Assembly (NCBI GenBank): GCA_011046015.1
Contig: DSBO01000048.1
Location: 1 to 37,688 of the forward strand
Source of the DNA: Thioalkalivibrio sp.
GTDB taxonomy: Bacteria; Pseudomonadota; Gammaproteobacteria; SpSt-1174
Length of the DNA stretch: 37,688 nt
Direction of reading: 5' to 3'
Position 1 is the stretch's first letter; every line of letters starts with the position of its first letter. The position numbers and the translations under genes are program-made. Positions 17,617 to 25,776 of this stretch are shown in pieces. The notes beneath the pieces were generated by a model. That model saw only the letters and a program-made list of their open reading frames with translations. It was not told the DNA's origin and ran no database searches.

Positions 17617-17622
17617 ATTGTA
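17617..17622 (-). promoter_or_regulatory. Candidate -10 element for the sensor-kinase operon
   Basis: On the minus strand TACAAT (in TGTACAATG) matches the sigma-70 -10 consensus at five of six positions and lies 52 bases upstream of the kinase GTG. The -35 position is not recognisable. An identical TGTACAATG occurs ahead of hslV. Confidence 0.35.
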
Positions 17623-17764
17623 CACGCCTGGCGGCCGTGCTCGCGCCACGGGCCTGCGCTGGCCCGGCGGGACCAAAGGCTCACCGCTCCCGCCGATGAT
17701 CCGTTACCCGGGGCATCTGCCGGCCTCCCTCATGCACAAGCCCCCCGGCGAGGCGAGTCGCGCG

Positions 17765-17793
17765 TCGCCAAGGCCGATGCATGCGGCTATACT
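17765..17793 (+). promoter_or_regulatory. Candidate promoter of lptM-lysA
   Basis: TCGCCA (17765-17770) and TATACT (17788-17793) are separated by 17 bases. The -10 matches the sigma-70 consensus at five of six positions and the -35 at four of six. It lies 33 bases ahead of the lptM ATG. The rest of the 262-base divergent gap (17565-17826) shows no gene or RNA that I can identify. Confidence 0.5.
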
Positions 17794-17826
17794 GCGCCCA
17801 ACACGCACACCAACATATCGCTCATC

Positions 17827-17976
17827 ATGTTTCCCTGTCGCGCCCAACTCGCCTTTATCCTGCTCGTGGTACTGCTCGGCTCGCTCGGCATGCTCCAGTC
17901 CTGCGGCCAGACCGGCGACCTGTACCTGCCGACCCCCGAGCCCACTCAGCCCGACAACACCCGCGGAGACGCCTGA
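17827..17976 (+). CDS. lptM: Small lipoprotein LptM (YifL/LppL family)
   Basis: This 49-aa lipoprotein starts at ATG 17827. It has a hydrophobic signal ending in the lipobox LQSC and continues with the family hallmark CGQTGDLYLP, then a short Pro/Thr-rich tail. Proteins of this family (E. coli YifL, now LptM) are outer-membrane lipoproteins that assist maturation of the LptD-LptE lipopolysaccharide translocon. Its position just upstream of lysA is the usual one. The lysA GTG lies 2 bases after the stop, so the two genes are probably coupled. Confidence 0.88.
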   Translation: MFPCRAQLAFILLVVLLGSLGMLQSCGQTGDLYLPTPEPTQPDNTRGDA

Positions 17977-17978
17977 CG

Positions 17979-19226
17979 GTGGACTTCTTCAACTATCGCA
18001 ACGGCGAGCTCTACGCCGAGGACCTGTCTGTCGCCCGGCTGGCCGAACAGTACGGCACGCCGCTCTATGTCTACTCGCGCGCCACCATCGAGCGTCACTG
18101 GCACGCCTTCAACGACGCCTTCGGCGATCACCCGCACCTGGTCTGCTACGCGGTGAAGGCCAACTCCAATCTCGCCGTGCTCAACCTGATGGCGCGCATG
18201 GGCTCCGGATTCGACATCGTCTCGGTGGGCGAGCTCGAGCGCGTGCTGAAGGCTGGCGGCGACCCGGGCAAGGTGGTGTTCTCGGGCGTGGGCAAGAAGG
18301 CCGACGAAATGCGCCGCGCGCTGGAGGTCGGCATCCGCTGTTTCAACGTGGAGTCCGAGGCCGAGCTCCAGCGCCTCAACGCGGTGGCTGGCGAGATGGG
18401 CCGGGTTGCACCGGTGTCGATCCGCGTGAACCCGGACGTGGACGCGAAGACCCATCCCTACATCTCCACCGGCCTGAAGGAGAACAAGTTCGGCATCGAT
18501 ATCGACGAGGCCGAGCGCGTATACCGGGAGGCCGCCGCGTTGCCGCACCTCGAGGTGGCCGGCATCGACTGTCACATCGGCTCGCAGCTCACCCGGGTCG
18601 AGCCCTTCCTCGATGCGCTGGATCGTGTCATCGCCCTGGCCGACCGGCTCAAGGCCGCCGGCATCGCGATCCATCACCTGGACCTGGGGGGCGGACTCGG
18701 CATTCGCTACCGCGACGAGACGCCGCCCGAGCCGGACGACTACGTGAAGGCCATGTTCGCGCGCTGCAAGGGCTGCGACTACGAGATCCTGCTCGAGCCG
18801 GGCCGCGCCATCATGGGCAACGCCGGGATCCTGGTCACGCGCGTGGAATACCTCAAGCCCACCGCACACAAGGGTTTCGCCGTGGTGGATGCGGCGATGA
18901 ACGACCTCATGCGTCCCGCGCTGTACCAGGCCTGGCAGGCCATCGTGCCGGTGGTCGAGGGCGGACGGGGCGAGGCGCGCGTGTACGACGTGGTCGGCCC
19001 CGTCTGCGAGACCGGCGACTTCATCGGCAAGGACCGTGAGCTCGCCATCCAGCCGGGCGACCTGCTCGCCGTGCGTTCTTCCGGCGCCTATGGTTTCTCC
19101 ATGAGCTCCAATTACAACACGCGCCCGCGCGCCGCCGAGGTCATGGTCGACGGTGACGCCGCACACGTCGTGCGCGAACGCGAGACCATCGACGTGCTGC
19201 TGGCCGGCGAGCGAATGCTGCCATAA
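17979..19226 (+). CDS. lysA: Diaminopimelate decarboxylase
   Basis: LysA removes CO2 from meso-diaminopimelate to make lysine and is a fold-III PLP enzyme. The start is set at GTG 17979 (MDFFNYRNGELYAEDL), 2 bases after the lptM stop; upstream codons in this frame overlap lptM and do not look like LysA. The resulting 415 aa is the family length. Features are CYAVKANSN with the PLP lysine, a GSQL segment, the glycine-rich DLGGGLG phosphate loop, EPGRAIMGNAG, and the GPVCETGDF motif that supplies an active-site cysteine from the partner subunit. Unusually, dapF, its common neighbour, is absent here and lies near 31 kb on the other strand. Confidence 0.98.
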   Translation: MDFFNYRNGELYAEDLSVARLAEQYGTPLYVYSRATIERHWHAFNDAFGDHPHLVCYAVKANSNLAVLNLMARMGSGFDIVSVGELERVLKAGGDPGKVVFSGVGKKADEMRRALEVGIRCFNVESEAELQRLNAVAGEMGRVAPVSIRVNPDVDAKTHPYISTGLKENKFGIDIDEAERVYREAAALPHLEVAGIDCHIGSQLTRVEPFLDALDRVIALADRLKAAGIAIHHLDLGGGLGIRYRDETPPEPDDYVKAMFARCKGCDYEILLEPGRAIMGNAGILVTRVEYLKPTAHKGFAVVDAAMNDLMRPALYQAWQAIVPVVEGGRGEARVYDVVGPVCETGDFIGKDRELAIQPGDLLAVRSSGAYGFSMSSNYNTRPRAAEVMVDGDAAHVVRERETIDVLLAGERMLP

Positions 19227-19239
19227 TCGGGGCCCCGGG

Positions 19240-19425
19240 GTGAGTGGCATCAGCACGCCCTGCGTCCAGGTCTGCGAGCTCGGACCTGACGATCGCTGCG
19301 TCGGCTGCGGGCGCAGCCGCGACGAGATCGCCGCCTGGACGCGCCTGCCGGAGTCCGCGCGGCGCGCGGTGATGGAACGCCTGCGGGCCGAGGGCTATCC
19401 GCGTCGCGCCACCGAATCGACCTAA
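19240..19425 (+). CDS. Small DUF1289 family protein
   Basis: This 61-aa protein starts at GTG 19240 and carries the DUF1289 signature: a Cys-rich start (PCVQVCELGPDDRCVGCGRS) then DEIAAWTRLPESARRAV. The four cysteines (C-x3-C-x8-C-x2-C) look like a metal site, perhaps zinc or an iron-sulfur cluster; the family has no established function. It begins 13 bases after lysA and is probably in the same transcript. Confidence 0.85.
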   Translation: MSGISTPCVQVCELGPDDRCVGCGRSRDEIAAWTRLPESARRAVMERLRAEGYPRRATEST

Positions 19426-19598
19426 ACGCCGGCCCGGTACGCCGCCAGTGGCGATGCGTGCCGGTACACTCGCGCGGGTCTTTAACGCCGGGATCGAGTT
19501 CATCTCGCCCGGGTGCTTCTCCTGGGGCCGACCGGGATGGACCGCGTCATCAACCGCCTCAGATTCACGTCCACCAGATGTCGAGCCGCGATAGCCTC

Positions 19599-19907
19599 AT
19601 GGAAATCCAGACATACGCCACCGTTACCCGCAAGGTCATCGCCGAGGAAGGCTTTGCGCATTTTCATCCCACCGCGTGCTTTCCGGCGCGCCGGCTCATC
19701 AAGGCGCTGGAGGGTGTGCCGCCGGATGCCGAACCCGAGCGCATCGAGGCTGGGGTGCTGTTATGGGCCGAGCGACAGGCCGAGCCCGGCGAGGAATTTC
19801 TGGTTGCCTTCAAGATCGGCCCCACGCAGTTCAAGATCGTGCGCCGCGTGGGCGACCAGGCCGAGTCCGCCGTCTTCAATGCGCAGGACGAAACGCCCGC
19901 TTCCTGA
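19599..19907 (+). CDS. Uncharacterised 102-aa protein
   Basis: I do not recognise this protein. From ATG 19599 it gives 102 aa starting MEIQTYATVTRK; an in-frame ATG at 19578 would add 7 residues, and neither has a strong ribosome-binding site. There is no signal or membrane segment. It has an alternating beta/helix pattern, with FHPTACFPARRLIKALEGVP and a C-terminal strand pair (FLVAFKIGPTQFKIVRRVGD). It ends 18 bases before the VOC gene, on the same strand. The preceding 170 bases show no other gene. Confidence 0.65.
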   Translation: MEIQTYATVTRKVIAEEGFAHFHPTACFPARRLIKALEGVPPDAEPERIEAGVLLWAERQAEPGEEFLVAFKIGPTQFKIVRRVGDQAESAVFNAQDETPAS

Positions 19908-19925
19908 ATCGGAGGGCTTGCCCAC

Positions 19926-20354
19926 ATGAAACCGCGCATCAGTTTCATCACCCTCGGCGTGGATGACCTCGAACGCGCCCTGCGCTTTTACCGCGACGGC
20001 CTCGGTTTGCCCACCGAGGGCATTATTGGCACCGAGTTCGACCACGGCGCCGTCGTTTTCATCGAGCTGCAGCCCGGCCTCAGGCTTGCGCTGTGGCCGC
20101 GCGCGAGCATCGCGCACGAGACCGGTCTGCCGGTGTCGCCGCCCGCGCCGACCGATGGCCTGCTCGCGCACAACGTCGGCTCCCGGGAGGAGGTCGACGC
20201 CGTCCTGGCACAGGCCGAGGCCGCCGGCGCCGTGCTCGTCAAGCCGCCACAGGACACCTTCTGGGGTGGCTACGCGGGCCACTTCCAGGATCCCGATCGG
20301 CACCTCTGGGAGGTGGTCTGGAATCCGGCGTTCGAGTTGACGGACGCGGGATAG
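19926..20354 (+). CDS. VOC-fold (glyoxalase/bleomycin-resistance type) protein
   Basis: This 142-aa single-domain vicinal-oxygen-chelate protein opens with ISFITLGVDDLERALRFYRDGLGL, the usual first beta-alpha-beta unit. It ends with WGGYAGHFQDPDRHLWEVVWNP, the second unit with the typical acidic residue near the C-terminus. Possible metal ligands are the Glu in FIELQPG, the His in HFQDPD and the Glu in WEVVW. The family includes glyoxalase I, dioxygenases and antibiotic-binding proteins, and the sequence alone does not tell which activity this is. It follows an unknown gene and precedes sdaA. Confidence 0.88.
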   Translation: MKPRISFITLGVDDLERALRFYRDGLGLPTEGIIGTEFDHGAVVFIELQPGLRLALWPRASIAHETGLPVSPPAPTDGLLAHNVGSREEVDAVLAQAEAAGAVLVKPPQDTFWGGYAGHFQDPDRHLWEVVWNPAFELTDAG

Positions 20355-20461
20355 ACACTCGGCAGGCGGCGGGGCCAAGTCCCTGCGGGCGCTGACGGAT
20401 TTCGCCACGTTCCGTGGATGTGCATTACACTCGATTACGCCCCTTCCGTTCGGAGCCCCGC

Positions 20462-21841
20462 ATGTTTATCAGCGTTCTCGAACTCTTCAAGATAGGCATC
20501 GGCCCGTCGAGCTCGCACACCATGGGGCCGATGGTTGCCGCTCGCCGCTTCGTCCAGCAAGTGCAGCGCCACCAGCTGGGAGGCGATGCCACGCCGGATG
20601 TCGGCATCCGTTGCATCCTCAAGGGTTCGCTCGCCTATACGGGCAAGGGCCACGCCACCGACCGTGCTATCACCCTGGGCCTGCACGGCCACACGCCCGA
20701 GGGCGTGGCCGAGCACGACGTCGATGCCCTGGTGCGCGACATCTGGCAGCGCGACGCGCTCGCCCTGGACGGCGACCGGCAGGTCGGCTTCTCGCCCGAT
20801 CGCGATATCATCTTCGATCGTGGCCAGCCGCTGCCCGAGCACCCCAATGGCATGATCTTCGAACTGGTCACGCCCGCCGGCGAAATCCTGCTCACCGAGA
20901 CGGTGTTCTCCATCGGCGGCGGATTCATCGCCTCGGCCGAGGAGATCGGCCAGCTTGCCGCGCCGCTCAAGTCCTCCGAAGGCGGACAGTGCCCTTTCGG
21001 CTTTGCCACGGCCAGGGCCATGCTCGAGATGGCCGAGGCCACCGGGCTTTCCATCGCGGCCATGAAGCGCGCCAACGAGATGGAGTGTCGTGCGGTGGAG
21101 GCCCTGGATGCGAAACTCGATGCGGTGTGGGGTGCCATGCACAGCTGCGTGGAAAATGGCCTCTCCGCCGAGGGCATCCTGCCCGGCGGGCTCGACATCC
21201 CGCGCCGCGCCCGGCATTTGTTCGACGAACTGCGTGCGCATCCGGAAGGGGTGACGGTCAACGACTGGCTCTGCGCCTACGCCATGGCGGTCAACGAGGA
21301 GAATGCTGCCGGCCACCTGGTGGTCACGGCGCCCACCAACGGCGCCGCCGGCGTGATCCCCGCCGTGCTCTACCACCTGGTCGAACACGAGGGCGGGACG
21401 GCGGAACAGGTGCGCGACTTCCTGCTCACCGCCGCCGCCATCGGCGGCATCATCAAGCACAACAGCTCCATCTCCGGTGCCGAGGTCGGCTGTCAGGGCG
21501 AGGTCGGTTCCGCCGCCGCCATGGCCGCGGCCGGCCTGTGCGCGGCGCGTGGCGGCAGCGCGCCGCAGATCGAGAAGGCCGCCGAGATGGCGCTGGAGCA
21601 TCACCTCGGCATGACCTGCGACCCGGTAAAGGGCCTGGTGCAGGTGCCCTGCATCGAGCGCAACGGCTTCGGTGCGATCAAGGCCTACGCCGCCGCCTCG
21701 TTGGCCCTGCGCGAGACCGGCCAGCACTTCATGCCGCTGGACAACTGCATCGCCGCCATGAAACGCACCGGCCAGGAGATGTCGGCCAAGTACAAGGAGA
21801 CCTCGCTGGGCGGGCTGGCGGTGAGCATCACCGAATGCTGA
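20462..21841 (+). CDS. sdaA: L-serine dehydratase (L-serine ammonia-lyase)
   Basis: This single-chain, iron-sulfur L-serine dehydratase turns L-serine into pyruvate and ammonia. The start is ATG 20462 (MFISVLELFKIGIGPSSSHT); earlier codons in frame lie in the promoter region. The 459-aa length is typical. The SSSHTMGPM motif is near residues 16-24, and Cys344, Cys386 and Cys397 match the three cluster-binding cysteines. HNSSISGAEVGCQGE holds the substrate and cluster pocket. A weak promoter-like pair (TCGCCA, 18 bases, TACACT at 20426-20431) lies just upstream. It is followed by a REP-like repeat pair. Confidence 0.97.
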   Translation: MFISVLELFKIGIGPSSSHTMGPMVAARRFVQQVQRHQLGGDATPDVGIRCILKGSLAYTGKGHATDRAITLGLHGHTPEGVAEHDVDALVRDIWQRDALALDGDRQVGFSPDRDIIFDRGQPLPEHPNGMIFELVTPAGEILLTETVFSIGGGFIASAEEIGQLAAPLKSSEGGQCPFGFATARAMLEMAEATGLSIAAMKRANEMECRAVEALDAKLDAVWGAMHSCVENGLSAEGILPGGLDIPRRARHLFDELRAHPEGVTVNDWLCAYAMAVNEENAAGHLVVTAPTNGAAGVIPAVLYHLVEHEGGTAEQVRDFLLTAAAIGGIIKHNSSISGAEVGCQGEVGSAAAMAAAGLCAARGGSAPQIEKAAEMALEHHLGMTCDPVKGLVQVPCIERNGFGAIKAYAAASLALRETGQHFMPLDNCIAAMKRTGQEMSAKYKETSLGGLAVSITEC

Positions 21842-21851
21842 GGCATCATCC

Positions 21852-21960
21852 GTAAGCGCCGCAAGGCGCGATCAGGGGGTGGCGCTTAGCGAGAGAGGCG
21901 TGAGGCATGAGGCGCGATGATGTCTGATCCACGACAGGTCGCGCCTTGCGGCGCTCCTAC
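21852..21960. repeat. REPIN-like inverted pair of REP-type hairpins
   Basis: The left arm GTAAGCGCCGCAAGGCGCGA (21852-21871) and the right arm (21938-21960, GTCGCGCCTTGCGGCGC then TCCTAC) are reverse complements apart from a two-base gap and one mismatch near the outer end. Each contains a hairpin, GCGCC-GCAA-GGCGC or its complement. The general form GTAGGAGCGCC...GGCGCGAC is that of REP elements in gammaproteobacteria, and two inverted copies about 66 bases apart are the layout of a REPIN. It sits between sdaA and the methyltransferase gene. A REP-associated transposase remnant lies at 32755. Confidence 0.7.
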
Positions 21961-22019
21961 GGTGCATCGCTGTGCTCCCTGTGGCAGATTGTGATTTTCC
22001 GAAAAATTATCGACCAGCC

Positions 22020-22682
22020 ATGCAACGCATTCCCGAACCCGAGCTCATGCTCGATCCCGAACAGGCGATCGCCTACGCGCAGGCGGATTTCGAGGCGCCG
22101 CACAACCGGTTCATCGCGCTGTTTCGCGAACGCTTCCCCGAACCGGTGACGGGCGACGTGCTGGACCTCGGCTGCGGGCCGGGCGATATCGCCGTGCGTT
22201 TCGCCCGGGCCTTTCCCGGGACCTTCGTCGACGGCGTGGACGGGGCGGCGGCGATGCTGGACGCCGGGCGCGAACAGGTCGCGGCCTCGGGTGTGGCACA
22301 CCGGCTGAACCTGGTACAGGCCTGCCTGCCGCAGGACCCGGCACCCAAGCCGGCCTATCCCACCATCATCTCCAACAGCCTGCTGCATCACCTGCACGCC
22401 CCATCCGTGATGTGGGAGGCGGTGAAGCGGCATGCCGCGCCTGGGGCGCGGGTATTCGTGATGGACCTGATGCGGCCGGCCAGCCCGGCCGAGGCGGCGC
22501 GGCTGGTGGCGTTCTATGCGCAGGACGAACCCGAGGTGTTGCGGCGCGATTTCTACCACTCGCTGTGCGCGGCCTTCACGCCCGCGGAGGTGCAGGGGCA
22601 GCTGGCCGAGGCCGGGCTGGCCGGGCTCACGGTCGAGGCCGTGAGCGACCGGCATCTCATCGTTTACGGGGTACTGTCCTGA
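22020..22682 (+). CDS. Class I SAM-dependent methyltransferase
   Basis: This 220-aa methyltransferase starts at ATG 22020 (MQRIPEPELMLDPEQA); an upstream in-frame ATG at 21972 lies in poorly coding sequence. Motif I DVLDLGCGPGDIAVRF (about residues 46-61) binds SAM, and SNSLLHHL (about 121-128) is the motif IV region. MQRIPEPELM followed by an acidic helix looks conserved in uncharacterised proteins of this type. The substrate is unknown. Its 3' end overlaps the convergent ubiB by 26 bases. Confidence 0.88.
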   Translation: MQRIPEPELMLDPEQAIAYAQADFEAPHNRFIALFRERFPEPVTGDVLDLGCGPGDIAVRFARAFPGTFVDGVDGAAAMLDAGREQVAASGVAHRLNLVQACLPQDPAPKPAYPTIISNSLLHHLHAPSVMWEAVKRHAAPGARVFVMDLMRPASPAEAARLVAFYAQDEPEVLRRDFYHSLCAAFTPAEVQGQLAEAGLAGLTVEAVSDRHLIVYGVLS

Positions 22683-24348
22683 CGCCGCGTTGCCCATCGA
22701 GGGCGGCGATGAGCATGGCGAGGATGCCGGCCGCACCCAGCGCCCAGGAAAACACCGGGGCGCCGCCTACCGTGGGCATGTCGGACAGGCCGAGGGTGAG
22801 GAAGCCGCCGAGCGCCAGGGCGGCGCCGGCGATGACGGCGATGCTGCGGCGGTTGGCACGGCTGATCTCCCCGCGCAGCTGTTCGAGCTGTTCGCTCTGC
22901 CATTGCAACTGCAGTTCGCCGTTGTTGGTGCGCGTGATGAGCTCGTGCACTTGGTCCGGCATGGAGGGCAGCTGTTCGAGGAACTTCGGCAGGTGTTTCT
23001 TCACGCCACCGATGAGCGCGCGCACGCCGACCTGTTCGTCCATCCAGCGTTCGAGGAAGGGCTTGGCGGTCTTCCACAGGTCGAGATCGGGGTAGAGCTG
23101 GCGGCCGAGGCCCTCGATGTTGAGCAGGGTCTTTTGCAGCAGCACGAGCTGCGGCTGTACCTCCATGTGGAAGCGGCGCGCGGTCTGGAACAGGCGCAGC
23201 AGCAGCTGGCCGAAGGAGATGTCCCTGAGCGGGCGCTGGAAGATTGGTTCGCAGACGGTGCGTATCGCGCTCTCGAACTCGTCCACCCGCGTGTCGGCCG
23301 GCACCCAGCCGGACTCGACGTGCAGTTCAGCGACGCGGCGGTAGTCGCGGTTGAAAAAGGCGTGAAAGTTCTCGGCCAGGTAGCGCTTGTCCTCCGGCGC
23401 GAGCGTGCCGACGATGCCGAAGTCCACCGCCAGGTAGCGCGGATTGTCGGTCTCGTCGTGGGCAACGAAGATGTTGCCCGGGTGCATGTCGGCGTGGAAG
23501 AAGTTGTGACGAAACACCTGGGTGAAGAAGATCTCCACGCCGCGCTCGGCCAGTTTCTTCAGGTTCACGCCGCGCGCGACCAGGGTGTCGATGTCGCTGA
23601 TCGGCGTGCCGTGGATCCGCTCCATCACCATCACGCGCGGCGTGCTGTACTCCCAGTAGATCTCGGGGATGTACAACTTCGACGAGCCTTCGAAGTTGCG
23701 GCGCAGCTGCGAGGCGTTGGCCGCCTCGCGCACCAGGTCGAGCTCGTCGAAGATGGTCTTCTCGTATTCGCGCACCACCTCCACCGGCCGCAGGCGCCGG
23801 CCTTCGGGCCAGTAGCGCTCGGCCAGCTCGGCGCCGATGTAGAGCAGATCCACGTCGCGGCGGATCACCGTCTTGATGTTCGGCCGCACTACCTTCACCA
23901 CCACGTCGGTGCCGTCCTTGAGCGTGGCGGCGTGCACCTGGGCGATGGAGGCCGAGGCCAGTGGCGTCTCGTCGAAGTGGGCGAAGACCTCGCTGGCCGG
24001 GCGGCCGTAGGCCTTTTCGATCCGCGCGCGCACGTCCTCGATGGGGAAGGGTGGCACCGCGTCCTGCAGGCGCGTGAGCTCGACGGCGATGTCGTCCGGC
24101 AGCAGGTCGCGGCGGGTGGAGAGCATCTGCCCGAACTTCACGAACACGGGGCCGAGGTCTTCCAGCGCACGGCGGATGCGTTCGCCGCGCGGGGCGCGCT
24201 TGCGGCGGAACCAGTTCCACGGCAGCAGGAACAGCAGCCAGCGCACCGGCCGGAACAGGTGGATGGCGAACACCACCTCGTCCAGGCCGTGGCGGACCAG
24301 CACGAAGTTGATGTAGAGCAGTCGCAGCAGCTGTGCCGGTCGGATCAT
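22657..24348 (-). CDS. ubiB: UbiB, atypical kinase-like ubiquinone biosynthesis protein
   Basis: UbiB is an ABC1/ADCK family protein needed for ubiquinone synthesis. The family acts as an ATPase that helps membrane-bound lipid intermediates reach the Ubi enzymes. The 563-aa protein has the KxGQ motif in FVKFGQMLSTRRDLLP (about residues 70-85), the Ala-rich loop LASASIAQVHAA, the VVKVVRP lysine, HADMHPGNIF and VDFGIVG. Two C-terminal hydrophobic segments (about 500-520 and 530-550) anchor it in the inner membrane. It is the last gene of ubiE-ubiJ-ubiB, 17 bases after ubiJ. The final 26 bases overlap the convergent methyltransferase gene. Confidence 0.97.
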   Translation of the reverse strand: MIRPAQLLRLLYINFVLVRHGLDEVVFAIHLFRPVRWLLFLLPWNWFRRKRAPRGERIRRALEDLGPVFVKFGQMLSTRRDLLPDDIAVELTRLQDAVPPFPIEDVRARIEKAYGRPASEVFAHFDETPLASASIAQVHAATLKDGTDVVVKVVRPNIKTVIRRDVDLLYIGAELAERYWPEGRRLRPVEVVREYEKTIFDELDLVREAANASQLRRNFEGSSKLYIPEIYWEYSTPRVMVMERIHGTPISDIDTLVARGVNLKKLAERGVEIFFTQVFRHNFFHADMHPGNIFVAHDETDNPRYLAVDFGIVGTLAPEDKRYLAENFHAFFNRDYRRVAELHVESGWVPADTRVDEFESAIRTVCEPIFQRPLRDISFGQLLLRLFQTARRFHMEVQPQLVLLQKTLLNIEGLGRQLYPDLDLWKTAKPFLERWMDEQVGVRALIGGVKKHLPKFLEQLPSMPDQVHELITRTNNGELQLQWQSEQLEQLRGEISRANRRSIAVIAGAALALGGFLTLGLSDMPTVGGAPVFSWALGAAGILAMLIAALDGQRGVRTVPRKR

Positions 24349-24365
24349 GTGATAGGGGCCGTGGG

Positions 24366-24992
24366 TTACTGTTGGTCCGGGTCGCCGAGGCCACGGGCGG
24401 CGCGCGCCACACGCGCGGCCAGGCGTTCGACCCCGTCGCGCAGGTCGTCCACGCCGTTGGCGAAGTCCTCGATCTCGTAGCGCGTGGGCAGGTCGCGGGA
24501 TTCTTCCTGCAGGTACTCGGTGACGTCCATGCGCAGCGCACCGGCCGACCGCCTGGCCCAGCCGCCGAGGCCGCGCAGCGCGTTGCCGATCTGGTGCGCG
24601 GCGATGTCGCCCACGGCCTTGGAGAGCAGCTCCTCCCAGTCGAGTTCGACGGATGCCAGCGCCTCGCGGAACACGCGCCCGGCGTGGGTGTTGCCGTCGA
24701 TACTCACGTCACCCGACAGCACCACGCGGTTGGGGTCCTCCGCGAGCGAGAGGCGCGCCAGCGCCATGGGCGTACCGCGAATCACCGTGTCGGGGCGGTC
24801 GCCGTAGCGTCCCAGCACCTGCAGGCCGGTCGCGCCCGGCACGAAGTAGAGCGTCAGATCCAGTCCGGTGATCTCCAGCGCGACGACCTTTCCCTCGATC
24901 TCGGCGAGCCGCGCACGGGCCCGTTCGTCGAGCGCGAAGTAGCCGTTCAGGGCGTTCTCGATCACGGCGGTGAGGAGGACGGGGGCGTCCAT
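24366..24992 (-). CDS. ubiJ: UbiJ, ubiquinone biosynthesis accessory factor (SCP2 domain)
   Basis: UbiJ is the lipid-binding SCP2-domain protein of the aerobic Ubi complex, thought to present hydrophobic intermediates to the modifying enzymes. The start is ATG 24992 (MDAPVLLTAVIENALNGYF), 2 bases after the ubiE stop. The 208-aa protein has the SCP2 part in residues 15-115 (VVALEITGLDLTLYFVP, VIRGTPMALARL, VVLSGDVSIDGN) and a helical, partly coiled-coil C-terminus (about 165-205). Genes ubiE-ubiJ-ubiB form the standard block. Sequence identity within the family is low; the neighbours make the call firm. Confidence 0.94.
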   Translation of the reverse strand: MDAPVLLTAVIENALNGYFALDERARARLAEIEGKVVALEITGLDLTLYFVPGATGLQVLGRYGDRPDTVIRGTPMALARLSLAEDPNRVVLSGDVSIDGNTHAGRVFREALASVELDWEELLSKAVGDIAAHQIGNALRGLGGWARRSAGALRMDVTEYLQEESRDLPTRYEIEDFANGVDDLRDGVERLAARVARAARGLGDPDQQ

Positions 24993-24994
24993 GA

Positions 24995-25744
24995 CTAGAG
25001 CCTGTAGCCCGAGTGCAGGGCGACGATGCCGCCGGTGAGGTTGAAGTACTCGCAGCGCTCGAAGCCGGCCTCCTGCATCATGGCCTTGAGCGTCTCCTGG
25101 TCCGGGTGCATGCGGATGGACTCGGCGAGGTAGCGGTAGCTCTCGGCGTCGTTGGCCACCAGCTTGCCCATGAACGGCAGCAGCCGGAAGGAGTAGAGGT
25201 CGTACACCGGCGAGAGGCCGGGGGCCACGGGTTTGGAGAACTCCAGTACCAGCAGGCGGCCGCCGGGCTTGAGCACGCGGTACATGGAGCGCAGTGCGGC
25301 GTCCTTGTCCGTGACGTTGCGCAGGCCGAAGGCGATGGTGATGAGGTCGAAGTGATTGTCCGGGAACGGCAGCGCCTCGGCATTGGCCTGCACGTACTCG
25401 ATGTTGCCGGCCACGCCCTCGTCGGTGAGCCGCTCGCGGCCGCGCGCCAGCATGGAGGCGTTGATGTCGGACAGCACCACCTGCCCGTCCGGGCCCACCA
25501 GGCGTGAGAAGCGCAGGGCCAGGTCGCCGGTGCCGCCGGCCAGGTCCAGCACGCGCTGGCCCTTCTTCACGGCCGCCTGCTCGATGGTGAAGCGTTTCCA
25601 AAGGCGGTGGATGCCCATGGACATGAGGTCGTTCATCACGTCGTACTTGTCGGCGACGGAATGGAAGACGCCAGCGACCTTGCGCGCCTTTTCCTCGATC
25701 GGGACTTCCTGGTACCCGAAGTGGGTCGTCTTCTTCTCGCTCAT
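24995..25744 (-). CDS. ubiE: Ubiquinone/menaquinone C-methyltransferase
   Basis: UbiE adds the C-methyl group to the demethylated quinol precursor, using SAM. The 249-aa protein has the family N-terminus (THFGYQEVPIEEKARKVAGVF), SAM motif I RVLDLAGGTGDLALRF (64-79), the UbiE signature YDVMNDLMSMGIHRLWK (35-50) and LVLEFSKP. It is the first gene of ubiE-ubiJ-ubiB and lies 32 bases downstream of the DUF971 gene on the same strand. Full length and intact. Confidence 0.98.
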   Translation of the reverse strand: MSEKKTTHFGYQEVPIEEKARKVAGVFHSVADKYDVMNDLMSMGIHRLWKRFTIEQAAVKKGQRVLDLAGGTGDLALRFSRLVGPDGQVVLSDINASMLARGRERLTDEGVAGNIEYVQANAEALPFPDNHFDLITIAFGLRNVTDKDAALRSMYRVLKPGGRLLVLEFSKPVAPGLSPVYDLYSFRLLPFMGKLVANDAESYRYLAESIRMHPDQETLKAMMQEAGFERCEYFNLTGGIVALHSGYRL

Positions 25745-25776
25745 GTGCGCGGACCTTGTGCGTTGCGGTGTGGTGT

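Noticed and set aside
17565..17826. A missing cyaY (frataxin) gene or small RNA in the gap before lptM
   Set aside because: No frame in the gap resembles CyaY, and no convincing RNA fold or paired promoter and terminator was found.
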